Assembly (NCBI GenBank): GCA_021798675.1
Contig: JAJZGE010000007.1
Coordinates: 1 to 12,995, forward strand
Direction: 5' to 3'
DNA length: 12,995 nt
From: Pseudomonadota bacterium
GTDB taxonomy: Bacteria > Pseudomonadota > Gammaproteobacteria > Xanthomonadales > Rhodanobacteraceae
Positions within the stretch are counted from its first letter, which is position 1. The number at the start of each line of letters is the position of its first letter. Below the pieces are notes generated by a model. The model saw nothing but the letters and a program-made list of their open reading frames with translations. It did not search any database and had not been told where the DNA came from. Below are positions 1-7,087 of this stretch, piece by piece. Made by a program: the position numbers and the translations under genes.

Positions 1-22
1 GCGTGGCGGAGTGGTGAGCGCG

Positions 23-790
23 ATGGCCGAGCGCTACGCCAGCTACCCCAGCCTGCAGGGCCGCAGCGTACTCATCACCGGCGGCGCCAGCGGTATCGGC
101 GCCGCCTTCGTCGAGCACTTCGCGCGACAGGGTGCCAGGGTAGCCTTCCTCGACATCGACGAGAGCGGGGCGCAGTCCGTGCTCGACAGCCTGAAGGAGG
201 TGGCGCATACGCCGCTATTCCTGCGCTGCGACCTCACCGACCTCGACGCGCTGCGCGGCGCCATCGCCAAGGCGCGCGCGCACATCGGCCCGATCGCCGT
301 GCTGGTCAACAACGCCGCTAACGACGCGCGCCACGTGCTGGCCGAGGTGGATGCCGCGATGTTCGAGCGCAACGTGGCGGTGAACCTGCGCCACCAGGTG
401 TTCGCCACGCAGGCGGTGATTCCCGACATGCAGCAGCTCGGCGGCGGCTCCATCGTCTGCCTCGGTTCCACTGGCTGGATGAAGAAGAACGGCGGCTACC
501 CGCTGTACGCGATGGCCAAGGCCGCGGTGCACGGCTTCGTCAACGGCATGGCGCGCGAACTGGGACGGCAGAACATCCGCATCAACGCGCTGGTGCCCGG
601 CTGGGCGATCACCGAGAAGCAGCGCGCCCTGTGGCTGGACGCCGAAGGCGAAGCCGAGATCGCCCGCGTGCAATGCCTGCCGGGCTATCTGATGGCCGAC
701 GATCTGGCGCGCATGGCGCTGTTCCTCGCCGCCGACGACAGCCGCATGTGCACCGGGCAGGACTTCATCGTGGATGGCGGCTGGGTATGA
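23..790 (+). CDS. NAD-dependent SDR sugar 1-dehydrogenase (XylB-like)
   Basis: Short-chain dehydrogenase/reductase of 255 aa, the usual single-domain length. The cytoplasmic reaction expected is oxidation of an aldose at C1 to its lactone with NAD(P)+. Seen: a cofactor glycine motif TGGASGIG (residues 19-26), an acidic residue after beta-2 in FLDID (around D44) that favours NAD over NADP, NNAAND at 96-101 in place of the usual NNAG, catalytic S149, Y162 and K166 (YAMAK), and a C-terminal CTGQDFIVDGGW. From memory the whole protein parallels Caulobacter D-xylose dehydrogenase XylB, including NNAxND and the following RH; that enzyme also accepts L-arabinose. The true sugar (L-arabinose, D-galactose or D-xylose) cannot be read from sequence; the neighbouring hydrolases favour arabinose or galactose. 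The start is uncertain: ATG at 23 is chosen, but GTG codons at 11 and 14 are in frame and no in-frame stop lies between the window edge and 23. The stop overlaps the next start (ATGA), so the two genes are translationally coupled. Confidence 0.9.
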   Translation: MAERYASYPSLQGRSVLITGGASGIGAAFVEHFARQGARVAFLDIDESGAQSVLDSLKEVAHTPLFLRCDLTDLDALRGAIAKARAHIGPIAVLVNNAANDARHVLAEVDAAMFERNVAVNLRHQVFATQAVIPDMQQLGGGSIVCLGSTGWMKKNGGYPLYAMAKAAVHGFVNGMARELGRQNIRINALVPGWAITEKQRALWLDAEGEAEIARVQCLPGYLMADDLARMALFLAADDSRMCTGQDFIVDGGWV

Positions 791-1704
791 GCACAGCAGT
801 GCAAGCGGCCCTGCAAGTCGCGCTCGATGCACGCAACACGCTGGGCGAGGGCATCACCTGGTGCGAGCGCACGCAGGCGCTGTACTGGACGGACATCCCC
901 GCGTGCACGCTATGGCGCCACTCGCCTGCCAGCGGCGACACGCGGCAATGGCAGCTGCCCGAGCGCCTCGCTTCCTTCGCGCTGTGCGAGGCGGAGGGCT
1001 GGCTGCTGCTGGCACTGGCCTCGCGGCTGGCGTTCTTCCGGATCGAAGACGGTGCGCTGCATCCGCTGTACGACATCGAACCCGGCCTGCCCACCCGCTG
1101 CAACGACGGCGCCTGCGACCGCCAGGGCCGCTTCGTGTTCGGCACCCTGCACGAGCCAGCCGATGGCGGCACCCGGCAACCGATCGGCGGCTTCTGGCGC
1201 TTGAACGCCGACCTCACGCTGGAAAAGCTGCCGCTGGAAGGCGTGGCGATCAGCAACAGCCTCGCTTTCAGCCCCGCCGGCAACACGCTGTACTACTGCG
1301 ACTCGCTGACGCGCACGATCCGCTGCTGCGAGTACGGCGACACCCTTTCCAACGCCCGCGACTTCGCCGACTTGCGCGGCACCGCGGGCGAGCCGGACGG
1401 CTCCTGCGTCGACGTCGAGGGCGGCCTGTGGAACGCGCAATGGGGCCTCGGCCGGGTGGTGCGCTACCGCGCCGACGGCAGCCAGGATCGCATCCTGCCG
1501 CTGCCCGCCAGCCAACCCACACGGCCGGCCTTCGGCGGCGCCGCGCTGGACACGCTGTACGTCACCAGCGCGCGCGACGGCCTGGGTGCCGATGCGCTGG
1601 CGCAGCAGCCGCTGGCCGGCGCACTGTTCGCCGCACAGGTGGGAATGTGCGGCCTGCCGGAGCCCCGCTTTGCAGGCCCGCCGCCCGCGGGTGATGCCCG
1701 GTGA
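787..1704 (+). CDS. SMP-30/gluconolactonase family sugar lactonase (XylC-like)
   Basis: A 305-aa protein of the SMP-30/gluconolactonase/LRE family, a six-bladed beta-propeller with one divalent metal. It would hydrolyse the aldonolactone made by the dehydrogenase upstream. Seen: LGEG with metal ligand E21 near the N-terminus, RCNDGACD (104-111) with substrate-side R104/N106, ISNSLAFSP with metal ligand N157, and GEPDGSCVD with catalytic/metal D204. These are in the order and spacing of characterised members. The C-terminal part (PAFGG, TLYVTSARDGL, PLAGALFA) matches what I recall of Caulobacter xylonolactonase XylC. No signal peptide is visible, so it is cytoplasmic. Start: the ATG at 787 overlaps the preceding stop by four bases and places the LGEG motif at the usual position; a further upstream in-frame ATG (631) would add about 52 residues unlike the family. 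Substrate (arabino-, galactono- or xylonolactone) is not determined. Confidence 0.9.
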   Translation: MSTAVQAALQVALDARNTLGEGITWCERTQALYWTDIPACTLWRHSPASGDTRQWQLPERLASFALCEAEGWLLLALASRLAFFRIEDGALHPLYDIEPGLPTRCNDGACDRQGRFVFGTLHEPADGGTRQPIGGFWRLNADLTLEKLPLEGVAISNSLAFSPAGNTLYYCDSLTRTIRCCEYGDTLSNARDFADLRGTAGEPDGSCVDVEGGLWNAQWGLGRVVRYRADGSQDRILPLPASQPTRPAFGGAALDTLYVTSARDGLGADALAQQPLAGALFAAQVGMCGLPEPRFAGPPPAGDAR

Positions 1705-1804
1705 TTCGCCGGGAGTCGCCGGTGTCGCGCGCGCCGGAACGAGCTCCAGCCAGATCGCGATATCGGGTTGCCGCACGTCCACCAGCGCCCGGGCATCCGG
1801 AAAC

Positions 1805-1816
1805 TTGGACGTCCAA
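1805..1816. promoter_or_regulatory. Perfect 12-bp palindrome, candidate operator for the sugar porter gene
   Basis: TTGGACGTCCAA is a perfect inverted repeat about 100 bp upstream of the symporter start and 100 bp after the lactonase stop. With flanks, the 16-mer at 1803-1818 matches the Bacillus AraR operator pattern ATTTGTACGTACAAAT, as I recall it, at 13 of 16 positions. That similarity is suggestive only. I did not see a second copy elsewhere in the window. The regulator is not encoded here. No clear -35/-10 pair could be assigned next to it. Confidence 0.4.
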
Positions 1817-1832
1817 ATCCCCTATGCGCGGC

Positions 1833-1877
1833 GCGCCTTCGGCGCTACGCTCCGATGGATGGATTTGAAGCCCATCC
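1833..1877 (+). other. Two small hairpins in the porter leader
   Basis: Two short dyads lie between the palindrome and the symporter start. The first is GCGCC-TTC-GGCGC at 1833-1845 (5 bp stem). The second is GGATGG with CCATCC at 1857-1862 and 1872-1877 (6 bp stem, 9-nt loop). They could shape a structured 5' leader. Neither has a U-tract and neither matches a riboswitch class that I recognise. Confidence 0.25.
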
Positions 1878-1917
1878 GCACCAGACCGCACGCACGCCAT
1901 TCCATGGGGAGAAATTG

Positions 1918-3306
1918 ATGAGCGCCACCAACGCACCACCCGTCACGCACGGCAAGGCTGCCGCCATATTCGTCTGCATCCTCGCTGCACTGGCCGGCCT
2001 GATGTTCGGCCTGGACATCGGCGTGATTTCCGGTGCGCAGCAGTTCCTGCAGAAGGACTTCGGCATCAGCGACGACACCCTCGGCTGGATCGTCAGCGTG
2101 ATGATGCTCGGCGCTGCGCTGGGGGCGCTGGGCGCCGGCTGGCTGTCCAGCCAGCTGGGCCGCAAGCGCACCCTGATCCTCGGCGCCGTGCTGTTCGTCG
2201 GCGGTTCCGTGCTGTGCGGTGCGGCGCCCACGCCGGAGGTTCTGCTCGTGGGCCGTCTCGTGCTGGGCGTCGCCATTGGCCTGGCCAGCTTCACGGCGCC
2301 GCTGTACCTCGCCGAGGTCGCGCCGGAATCGATCCGCGGTGCGATGATCTCGCTGTACCAGCTGATGATCACGATCGGCATCCTGGTCGCCTTCCTTTCC
2401 GACACCGCCCTCAGCTACTCCGGCAACTGGCGCTGGATGCTCGGCATCATCGCCATCCCCGGCGCGCTGTTCCTGCTCGGCGTGGCCTTCCTGCCGGAAA
2501 GCCCTCGCTGGCTGCTGATGAAGGGGCGCCAGCCCGAGGCCGAACAGGTGCTGCAGCGGCTGCTTGGCGACCCCACAGCCATCACCCGGGAAATCGGCGA
2601 GATCCAGGAGCAGCTGAAGACGCCGCAGCGCGGCGTGCACATGTTCTTCCAGAACGCGAACTTCCGCCGCTCGGTGGGGCTGGGCGTGCTGCTGCAGGTG
2701 ATGCAGCAGCTCACCGGCATGAACGTGGTGATGTACTACGCGCCGCGCATCTTCCAGGGCATGGGCTACGACACCGAGTCGCAGATGTGGTTTACCGCCA
2801 TCGTCGGCCTGGTCAACGTGCTGGCCACCTTCATCGCCATCGGCCTGGTGGACAAGCTGGGCCGCAAGCCGATCCTCTACATCGGCTTCGTGGTGATGGC
2901 GATCGGCCTCGGCGTGGTCGGCACCATGATGAAACTCGGCATCCACACGCACGGCCAGCAGTTCTTCACCGTGGGCATGCTGCTGGTATTCATCGTGGGC
3001 TTCGCGATGTCGGCCGGCCCGCTGATCTGGACGCTGTGCTCGGAGATCCAGCCGCTCAAGGGCCGCGACTTCGGCATCGGCTGCTCCACCTTCACCAACT
3101 GGGTGGCCAACTGGCTGGTCGGCCTGTCGTTCCTGCCGCTGCTCAACAGCATCGGCCAGGCCGAGACGTTCTGGCTCTACGGCGCCTTCAACGTGCTGTT
3201 CATCGGCCTCACCGTCTGGCTGGTGCCGGAGACCAAGGGCGTCACGCTGGAGCAGATCGAGCGCAACCTGATGGCCGGCAAGGCGCTGCGTCGGATCGGT
3301 CAGTAA
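1918..3306 (+). CDS. GalP/AraE-type MFS sugar:H+ symporter
   Basis: A 462-aa inner-membrane sugar porter of the major facilitator superfamily, close to the length of E. coli GalP (464) and AraE (472). It would import a free hexose or pentose with a proton. Seen: about twelve hydrophobic segments; [15 protein letters not shown] first helix (residues 29-39, MFGLD here); LGRK at 80-83 and its repeat DKLGRKP at 312-318; PESPRW at 193-198; the sugar-binding [14 protein letters not shown] at 263-276; [17 protein letters not shown] around 368-384; and the [20 protein letters not shown] tail. From memory these segments run nearly parallel to E. coli GalP. Galactose and arabinose are both plausible substrates and cannot be separated by eye. 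The ATG at 1918 has a good GGGGAGA ribosome site at 1906-1912; the in-frame ATG at 1768 would add about 50 non-membrane residues unlike the family. A hairpin terminator follows the stop by 13 bp. Confidence 0.93.
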   Translation: MSATNAPPVTHGKAAAIFVCILAALAGLMFGLDIGVISGAQQFLQKDFGISDDTLGWIVSVMMLGAALGALGAGWLSSQLGRKRTLILGAVLFVGGSVLCGAAPTPEVLLVGRLVLGVAIGLASFTAPLYLAEVAPESIRGAMISLYQLMITIGILVAFLSDTALSYSGNWRWMLGIIAIPGALFLLGVAFLPESPRWLLMKGRQPEAEQVLQRLLGDPTAITREIGEIQEQLKTPQRGVHMFFQNANFRRSVGLGVLLQVMQQLTGMNVVMYYAPRIFQGMGYDTESQMWFTAIVGLVNVLATFIAIGLVDKLGRKPILYIGFVVMAIGLGVVGTMMKLGIHTHGQQFFTVGMLLVFIVGFAMSAGPLIWTLCSEIQPLKGRDFGIGCSTFTNWVANWLVGLSFLPLLNSIGQAETFWLYGAFNVLFIGLTVWLVPETKGVTLEQIERNLMAGKALRRIGQ

Positions 3307-3318
3307 GCATGTTCACCC

Positions 3319-3345
3319 CGACGGCCGCCGCAACGGCGGCCGTCG
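3319..3345 (+). terminator. Strong GC hairpin after the sugar porter gene
   Basis: A 12-bp perfect stem (CGACGGCCGCCG at 3319-3330 with its complement at 3334-3345) closes a 3-nt CAA loop, starting 13 bp after the porter stop codon. There is no T-tract behind it, so it is either a U-less GC-type terminator or a 3'-end-protecting hairpin. Confidence 0.6.
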
Positions 3346-4014
3346 TGCGCGGCCGCTGATAGCTGCCTTTACGGCAGGCCGACCCGTCGATGCGCAATTC
3401 CTGTTCGTGCCTTCCATGGCCCGGCACCGCCATGGCCGCCGGTAGTCGGCCAGGCAACATCCCCTGCAGTCAGTTCGCCGCCACGCGACCGCGATGAAAG
3501 CAGGTGCGTGGGTTTGGCGCCGGGTCGCCGCATCACGAAATTCAGCCCCCCTCCCCGCCGCCCCCTCCGGCTGCGGCTCACTGCATGGCGTCGTGCTCCG
3601 ACACCGCCACCCGCGCGTCCGCGCTGGACAGGCACGCGCAGCCCGCGGGCGAAGCGCGTCAGCGACTGACGTCCTGCGCCGGCGCCCGCAGCACACACGC
3701 CAGGCCGAACCATGCAGGCACAAAGACGACCACCTGATGCTGCGGCGCAGCTTGACGCACTGCGCTTAAATATTTTTATCCTAAAATACTACTTATTGAC
3801 GAAGGGCCGAAACAAACCGCCGCGGACGACCGGATTCCCGTCTCGCTTCGGCGTGCTGCACGGCACGTGGATCGACGCCATGGGCCAGCAACATTCGATT
3901 CACGCGACCAAGGGGGAGGCGCGGCTCAACCGGGCGAATCAACACAGCGTCACGCCATGCCGGTTTTGCCGTTCACGCACTTGTCTATGGACACCACGCA
4001 TCTAGGGGCAATCC
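3346..4014. other. Gene-free region upstream of the TonB-dependent receptor
   Basis: About 670 bp with no convincing gene. Open frames of 70-136 codons exist on both strands (for example minus-strand 3313-3723), but their translations are rich in Arg, Ala, Gly and Cys, have no recognisable domain, and lack good ribosome sites. I saw no tRNA-like fold. A small dyad CTGCC-TTTAC-GGCAG follows the porter terminator near 3364-3379. The striking element is the AT-rich island near 3765-3801, annotated separately. From there to the receptor start is about 215 nt, which would be a long 5' leader if that island is the promoter. Confidence 0.5.
3752..3801 (+). promoter_or_regulatory. AT-rich promoter-like island with inverted repeat, upstream of receptor
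   Basis: In otherwise GC-rich DNA, a short AT-rich island carries a perfect inverted repeat TATTTT (3771-3776) and AAAATA (3783-3788) around a 6-nt spacer TATCCT. A -35-like TTGACG lies at 3752-3757, 19 bp before TATCCT; a TAAAAT hexamer sits at 3782-3787, and a second TTGACG at 3796-3801. The spacings are not ideal, so exact promoter assignment is uncertain. The dyad overlapping the likely -10 would suit repressor binding. The expected target is the receptor gene starting at 4015. Confidence 0.45.
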
Positions 4015-6876
4015 ATGCAACGAACCACATTGACGTTTTCCGTACGCCAGGCGCTCGCCATCATGGGCGGGGCCTGCCTGCTCGGCTACGGCATGCAGGG
4101 CCATGCACAGACCAGCAGCCCCGCGGCGGGCACCGGCACCGCTGCAGCGGCACCCGCCCAGGGCGCTTCCGGCAGCAGCGCCGGGAAACGCGGTGACAAA
4201 AAGAAGGTAACGGACCTGAGCGCGATCAAGGTCACCGGCCAGCTTGCAGCAATCCGCCGTGCCCAGTCGATCAAGCAGAACGCGGTCAACGTCGTCGATT
4301 CCATCTCTGCGGAAGAGACCGGCAAGTTCCCCGATCCGAACGTCGCCGACGCGCTGCAGCGCGTGCCCGGCGTATCGGTGAACCGCAGCGGCGGCGAGTC
4401 CAGCCAGATCGCCATTCGCGGCTTCGGCCCCGATTTCGTCGCCGTGACGGTGAACGGCCGCCAGATGGCCACCGCTTCCGGCTCACGCGCCTTCGATTTC
4501 GCGGTGCTCCCGTCCGACATCATCAGTGTCGCCCAGGTCAACAAGACCTCGTCCGCCGATATCCCGGAGGTCGATATCGGCGGCGTGGTGGATATCCAGA
4601 CCGCGCGTCCGCTGGATTTCAACGGCTTCCACGCGACCGGTTCGGCCGCCGGCGTCAACAACAACCTGACCGGCAGCTGGTCCGGCAAGACCACGCCCGA
4701 CGTGTCGGGCCTTGCCGGGTGGACCAATGCCAACCACACCTTCGGCTGGCTGGCGTCGGCGCAGTACTACAAGCGCGACGACACCCAGATCAACACCCAG
4801 GCCAGTTCCTGGTATGCCAACCAGAACATCTCCCAGCTCTCCGGATTGAGCAATCCCAGCTACACGCACGTCGCGATCCCGGAGACCCTCGCCAACAACG
4901 TGATCGACGAGCGCCGCACCCGCAAGAGCTTCACGGGCTCGATCGACTGGCGCCCCTCCGACCAGCTCACGGTGCAGTTCGATACGCTGTACGCGGGCTA
5001 CCGCATCGACCCGCTGGAGCACGAGTTCGGCGAGTACGGCAACGCCAGCGACATCCAGTCGCTCACCACGGACAGCAACAACACCGTGCTGAACTACGTA
5101 CGGAAGAATACCGGCGTGATGTCCAACGACTACGTCGTGTCCTACAACCCGAGCGACGAAAAGATGCTGCAGAACGGGTTGAACGTGGCGTTCGACCTCG
5201 ATCCGTCGACCACCGTCACGCTGGACGTATCCAGGTCCAAGGCGTGGAACAAGCAGAGCCCCTACGGCTACTTCTCCGTGATCGGCACGCGCAACGTCGG
5301 CGTCAATCCGACCTGGACCAACAACGGCAGCAGCACGCCGCCGAGCTACACCAACATCCTGTCCACCACGGATACGAGCCACCTGTACGCGCACTGCTGC
5401 AACCAGGGCGGCCAGTCCAACAACGTCACCGATGGCATCACCGAGTACCAGCTCAACCTGTCCAGGAGCTTCGACGGCGTGCTGTCCACGCTCGAATTCG
5501 GCCTGCAGGAGAACCGGCAGCGCAACAAGTCCGTGCAGTGGGTTACGCCACAGGGCATCCTGTGCAACGCGTACTGCGGCTACGCCGTATCCGTACCCGC
5601 CGATGCCGTCGGCGCCTACATCTACACGCCTCCTTCGCCGGTCAGCGGCGTCTCGCAGCCCGGCCTGCCCGCGCAATGGATCCAGTACGACGCCCTGGCC
5701 TACATGAACTGGCTGACCACACCCGCGGCCTACAACCAGCTGACGCCCGACAAGCGTGCCGCCCTGCTCGCCGCGCTCGCGCAATACGGCAGCTTTGGAG
5801 CCAAGATCAACCCCGGCAGCTTCAATGAAGTGCAGGAGACCGACAAGGCCGCGTTCGCCAAGGCTGTTTTCGAGGGCACGATGTGGGACAAGTCCTGGAC
5901 CCTGGATGCCGGCGTGCGCTACATGCACGTGAGCTCCGAGTCGCAGGCCATCTTCCAGCAGCCGATCAGCTACCGCGTGGATCCCAATGACAGCAGCGCG
6001 AGCCAGGTGGCCTACGGACCGCTGCAGCCCCAGTCCGCCAGGGGCGGCTACCACAAGTGGCTGCCGTCGCTGAACTTCAAGCTCGACCTGCTCGACAACC
6101 TGGTCTATCGGCTGGCCTTTTCCGAGACCCTGACGCCGCCGACGCTGAACAACCTCTACTACAACCAGAGTTTCGGCACCCGGCCGGAGTCGCTGACGAT
6201 CTCGCAGGGCAATCCCAATCTCCAGCCCTATACCTCGACCAACTACGACACCGGCTTCGAGTGGTACATCAACGACTCGAGCTACCTCGCCCTGGAGACC
6301 TTCTACAAGAAGGTCAGCAACTTCAGCACGATCGTCAGCACGCCGGTGCAGTTCCTCGGCCAGACCTGGTCGCTGAGCGAGCCGATCAACCTCAATTCGG
6401 CGAACATCTACGGTGAGGAGCTGACCTTCAACTATCAGTTCACCCACTTGCTGCCGGCGCCGTTCAACGGGCTGGGCATGGCGTTCAACTACACCCATGT
6501 CAGCAGCAGCGCCAACCTCAACCCGGGCACGATTGCCGCGTCGGGCAAGTTCGCGGTTCCCGGCATCGGCGACTCGGCCAATCTCAGTGGCTACTACGAG
6601 AAAGGGCCGTGGCAGGTACGCCTGGCCTACAACTGGCGCGGCAAATACCTGGAAAGCATCGCCTACGGCTCCGGCGCGCAGCCGGCCACGCGCACCGCCT
6701 ACGGTGAGCTGGACCTGAGCGCCAGCTACAAGCTCAACCGCCATGTCTCGCTGTTCGTGTCCGGCACCAACCTGACCCAGTCGCACCTCTACGATTACTC
6801 CGCGTACCCCAACCGCTTCCTGTATGCGGAGGCGGATGGCACGGTGTATACCGCGGGCGTGCGCGCCAGCTTCTGA
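4015..6876 (+). CDS. TonB-dependent outer-membrane receptor (carbohydrate type)
   Basis: A 953-aa TonB-dependent receptor, within the usual 850-1000 range for the TonB-Xanth-Caul group. It would import oligosaccharides across the outer membrane using TonB/ExbB/ExbD energy. Seen: an N-terminal signal peptide ending near HAQ at 30-32; an Ala/Gly/Ser-rich linker to about 64; a TonB-box-like stretch TDLSAIKVTG at 66-75; the plug domain with ETGKFPDPNVADALQRVPGV (101-120), QIAIRGFGPDF (131-141), VTVNGR (145-149) and DIGGVVDIQTARP (187-199); then a long beta-barrel to the terminal Phe (GVRASF). Four cysteines in the barrel part (C461, C462, C517, C521) are unusual. The ATG has an AGGGG ribosome site at 4004-4008. 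Context points to galactose/arabinose oligosaccharides; the sequence itself does not give the ligand. No SusD partner is present, as is normal in Proteobacteria. A clear terminator follows. Confidence 0.95.
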   Translation: MQRTTLTFSVRQALAIMGGACLLGYGMQGHAQTSSPAAGTGTAAAAPAQGASGSSAGKRGDKKKVTDLSAIKVTGQLAAIRRAQSIKQNAVNVVDSISAEETGKFPDPNVADALQRVPGVSVNRSGGESSQIAIRGFGPDFVAVTVNGRQMATASGSRAFDFAVLPSDIISVAQVNKTSSADIPEVDIGGVVDIQTARPLDFNGFHATGSAAGVNNNLTGSWSGKTTPDVSGLAGWTNANHTFGWLASAQYYKRDDTQINTQASSWYANQNISQLSGLSNPSYTHVAIPETLANNVIDERRTRKSFTGSIDWRPSDQLTVQFDTLYAGYRIDPLEHEFGEYGNASDIQSLTTDSNNTVLNYVRKNTGVMSNDYVVSYNPSDEKMLQNGLNVAFDLDPSTTVTLDVSRSKAWNKQSPYGYFSVIGTRNVGVNPTWTNNGSSTPPSYTNILSTTDTSHLYAHCCNQGGQSNNVTDGITEYQLNLSRSFDGVLSTLEFGLQENRQRNKSVQWVTPQGILCNAYCGYAVSVPADAVGAYIYTPPSPVSGVSQPGLPAQWIQYDALAYMNWLTTPAAYNQLTPDKRAALLAALAQYGSFGAKINPGSFNEVQETDKAAFAKAVFEGTMWDKSWTLDAGVRYMHVSSESQAIFQQPISYRVDPNDSSASQVAYGPLQPQSARGGYHKWLPSLNFKLDLLDNLVYRLAFSETLTPPTLNNLYYNQSFGTRPESLTISQGNPNLQPYTSTNYDTGFEWYINDSSYLALETFYKKVSNFSTIVSTPVQFLGQTWSLSEPINLNSANIYGEELTFNYQFTHLLPAPFNGLGMAFNYTHVSSSANLNPGTIAASGKFAVPGIGDSANLSGYYEKGPWQVRLAYNWRGKYLESIAYGSGAQPATRTAYGELDLSASYKLNRHVSLFVSGTNLTQSHLYDYSAYPNRFLYAEADGTVYTAGVRASF

Positions 6877-6893
6877 AGCCTCTCCCCAGCAGT

Positions 6894-6934
6894 GCACCGG
6901 TTCATCGCGGACTTCCGAACCGGTGCCGCTTTTT
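6894..6934 (+). terminator. Intrinsic terminator after the receptor gene
   Basis: A perfect 10-bp stem, GCACCGGTTC (6894-6903) with GAACCGGTGC (6917-6926), and a 13-nt loop are followed after CGC by five T residues (6930-6934). It lies 17 bp after the receptor stop, the classical layout for a rho-independent terminator. It separates the receptor from the hydrolase genes, either fully or as a partial terminator that lowers hydrolase expression. Confidence 0.8.
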
Positions 6935-7087
6935 ACATGGGGTGCCCTCGCTTCGACGCACTCGAAGGGGGCTCCCGCGTTGGCCGTTGGAAGTCGATCG
7001 ACGAGGCATCGCATGGCGCCTCGGCAGGTACCGGGCTCGACGCAGCGCCATCCGACCCGGATCCATCCCACCCGACTGGAGAAATCC

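Noticed and set aside
1691..1735. Repeated CCGG/GCCGG motifs after the lactonase stop as a terminator
   Set aside because: Best stem is only 5 bp with no T-tract; such matches are expected in this GC-rich sequence.
1805..1816. Reading the palindrome as a MetJ-type methionine box because of its GACGTC core
   Set aside because: Met boxes are tandem AGACGTCT repeats; only one dyad is present, flanked differently, and the genes are sugar genes.
1768..1917. N-terminal extension of the sugar porter from an upstream ATG
   Set aside because: The extra ~50 residues are not membrane-like and absent from GalP/AraE; the ATG at 1918 has a strong ribosome site.
3313..3723. Possible small protein on the minus strand (136 codons) in the gap before the receptor
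   Set aside because: Arg/Cys-rich, no domain, no good ribosome site, and it runs through the terminator hairpin; overlapping frames of similar quality exist on both strands.
3494..3769. Possible 91-aa plus-strand protein in the same gap
   Set aside because: Weak start context and low-complexity Arg/Ser/Ala composition; ends in the AT-rich promoter-like island.
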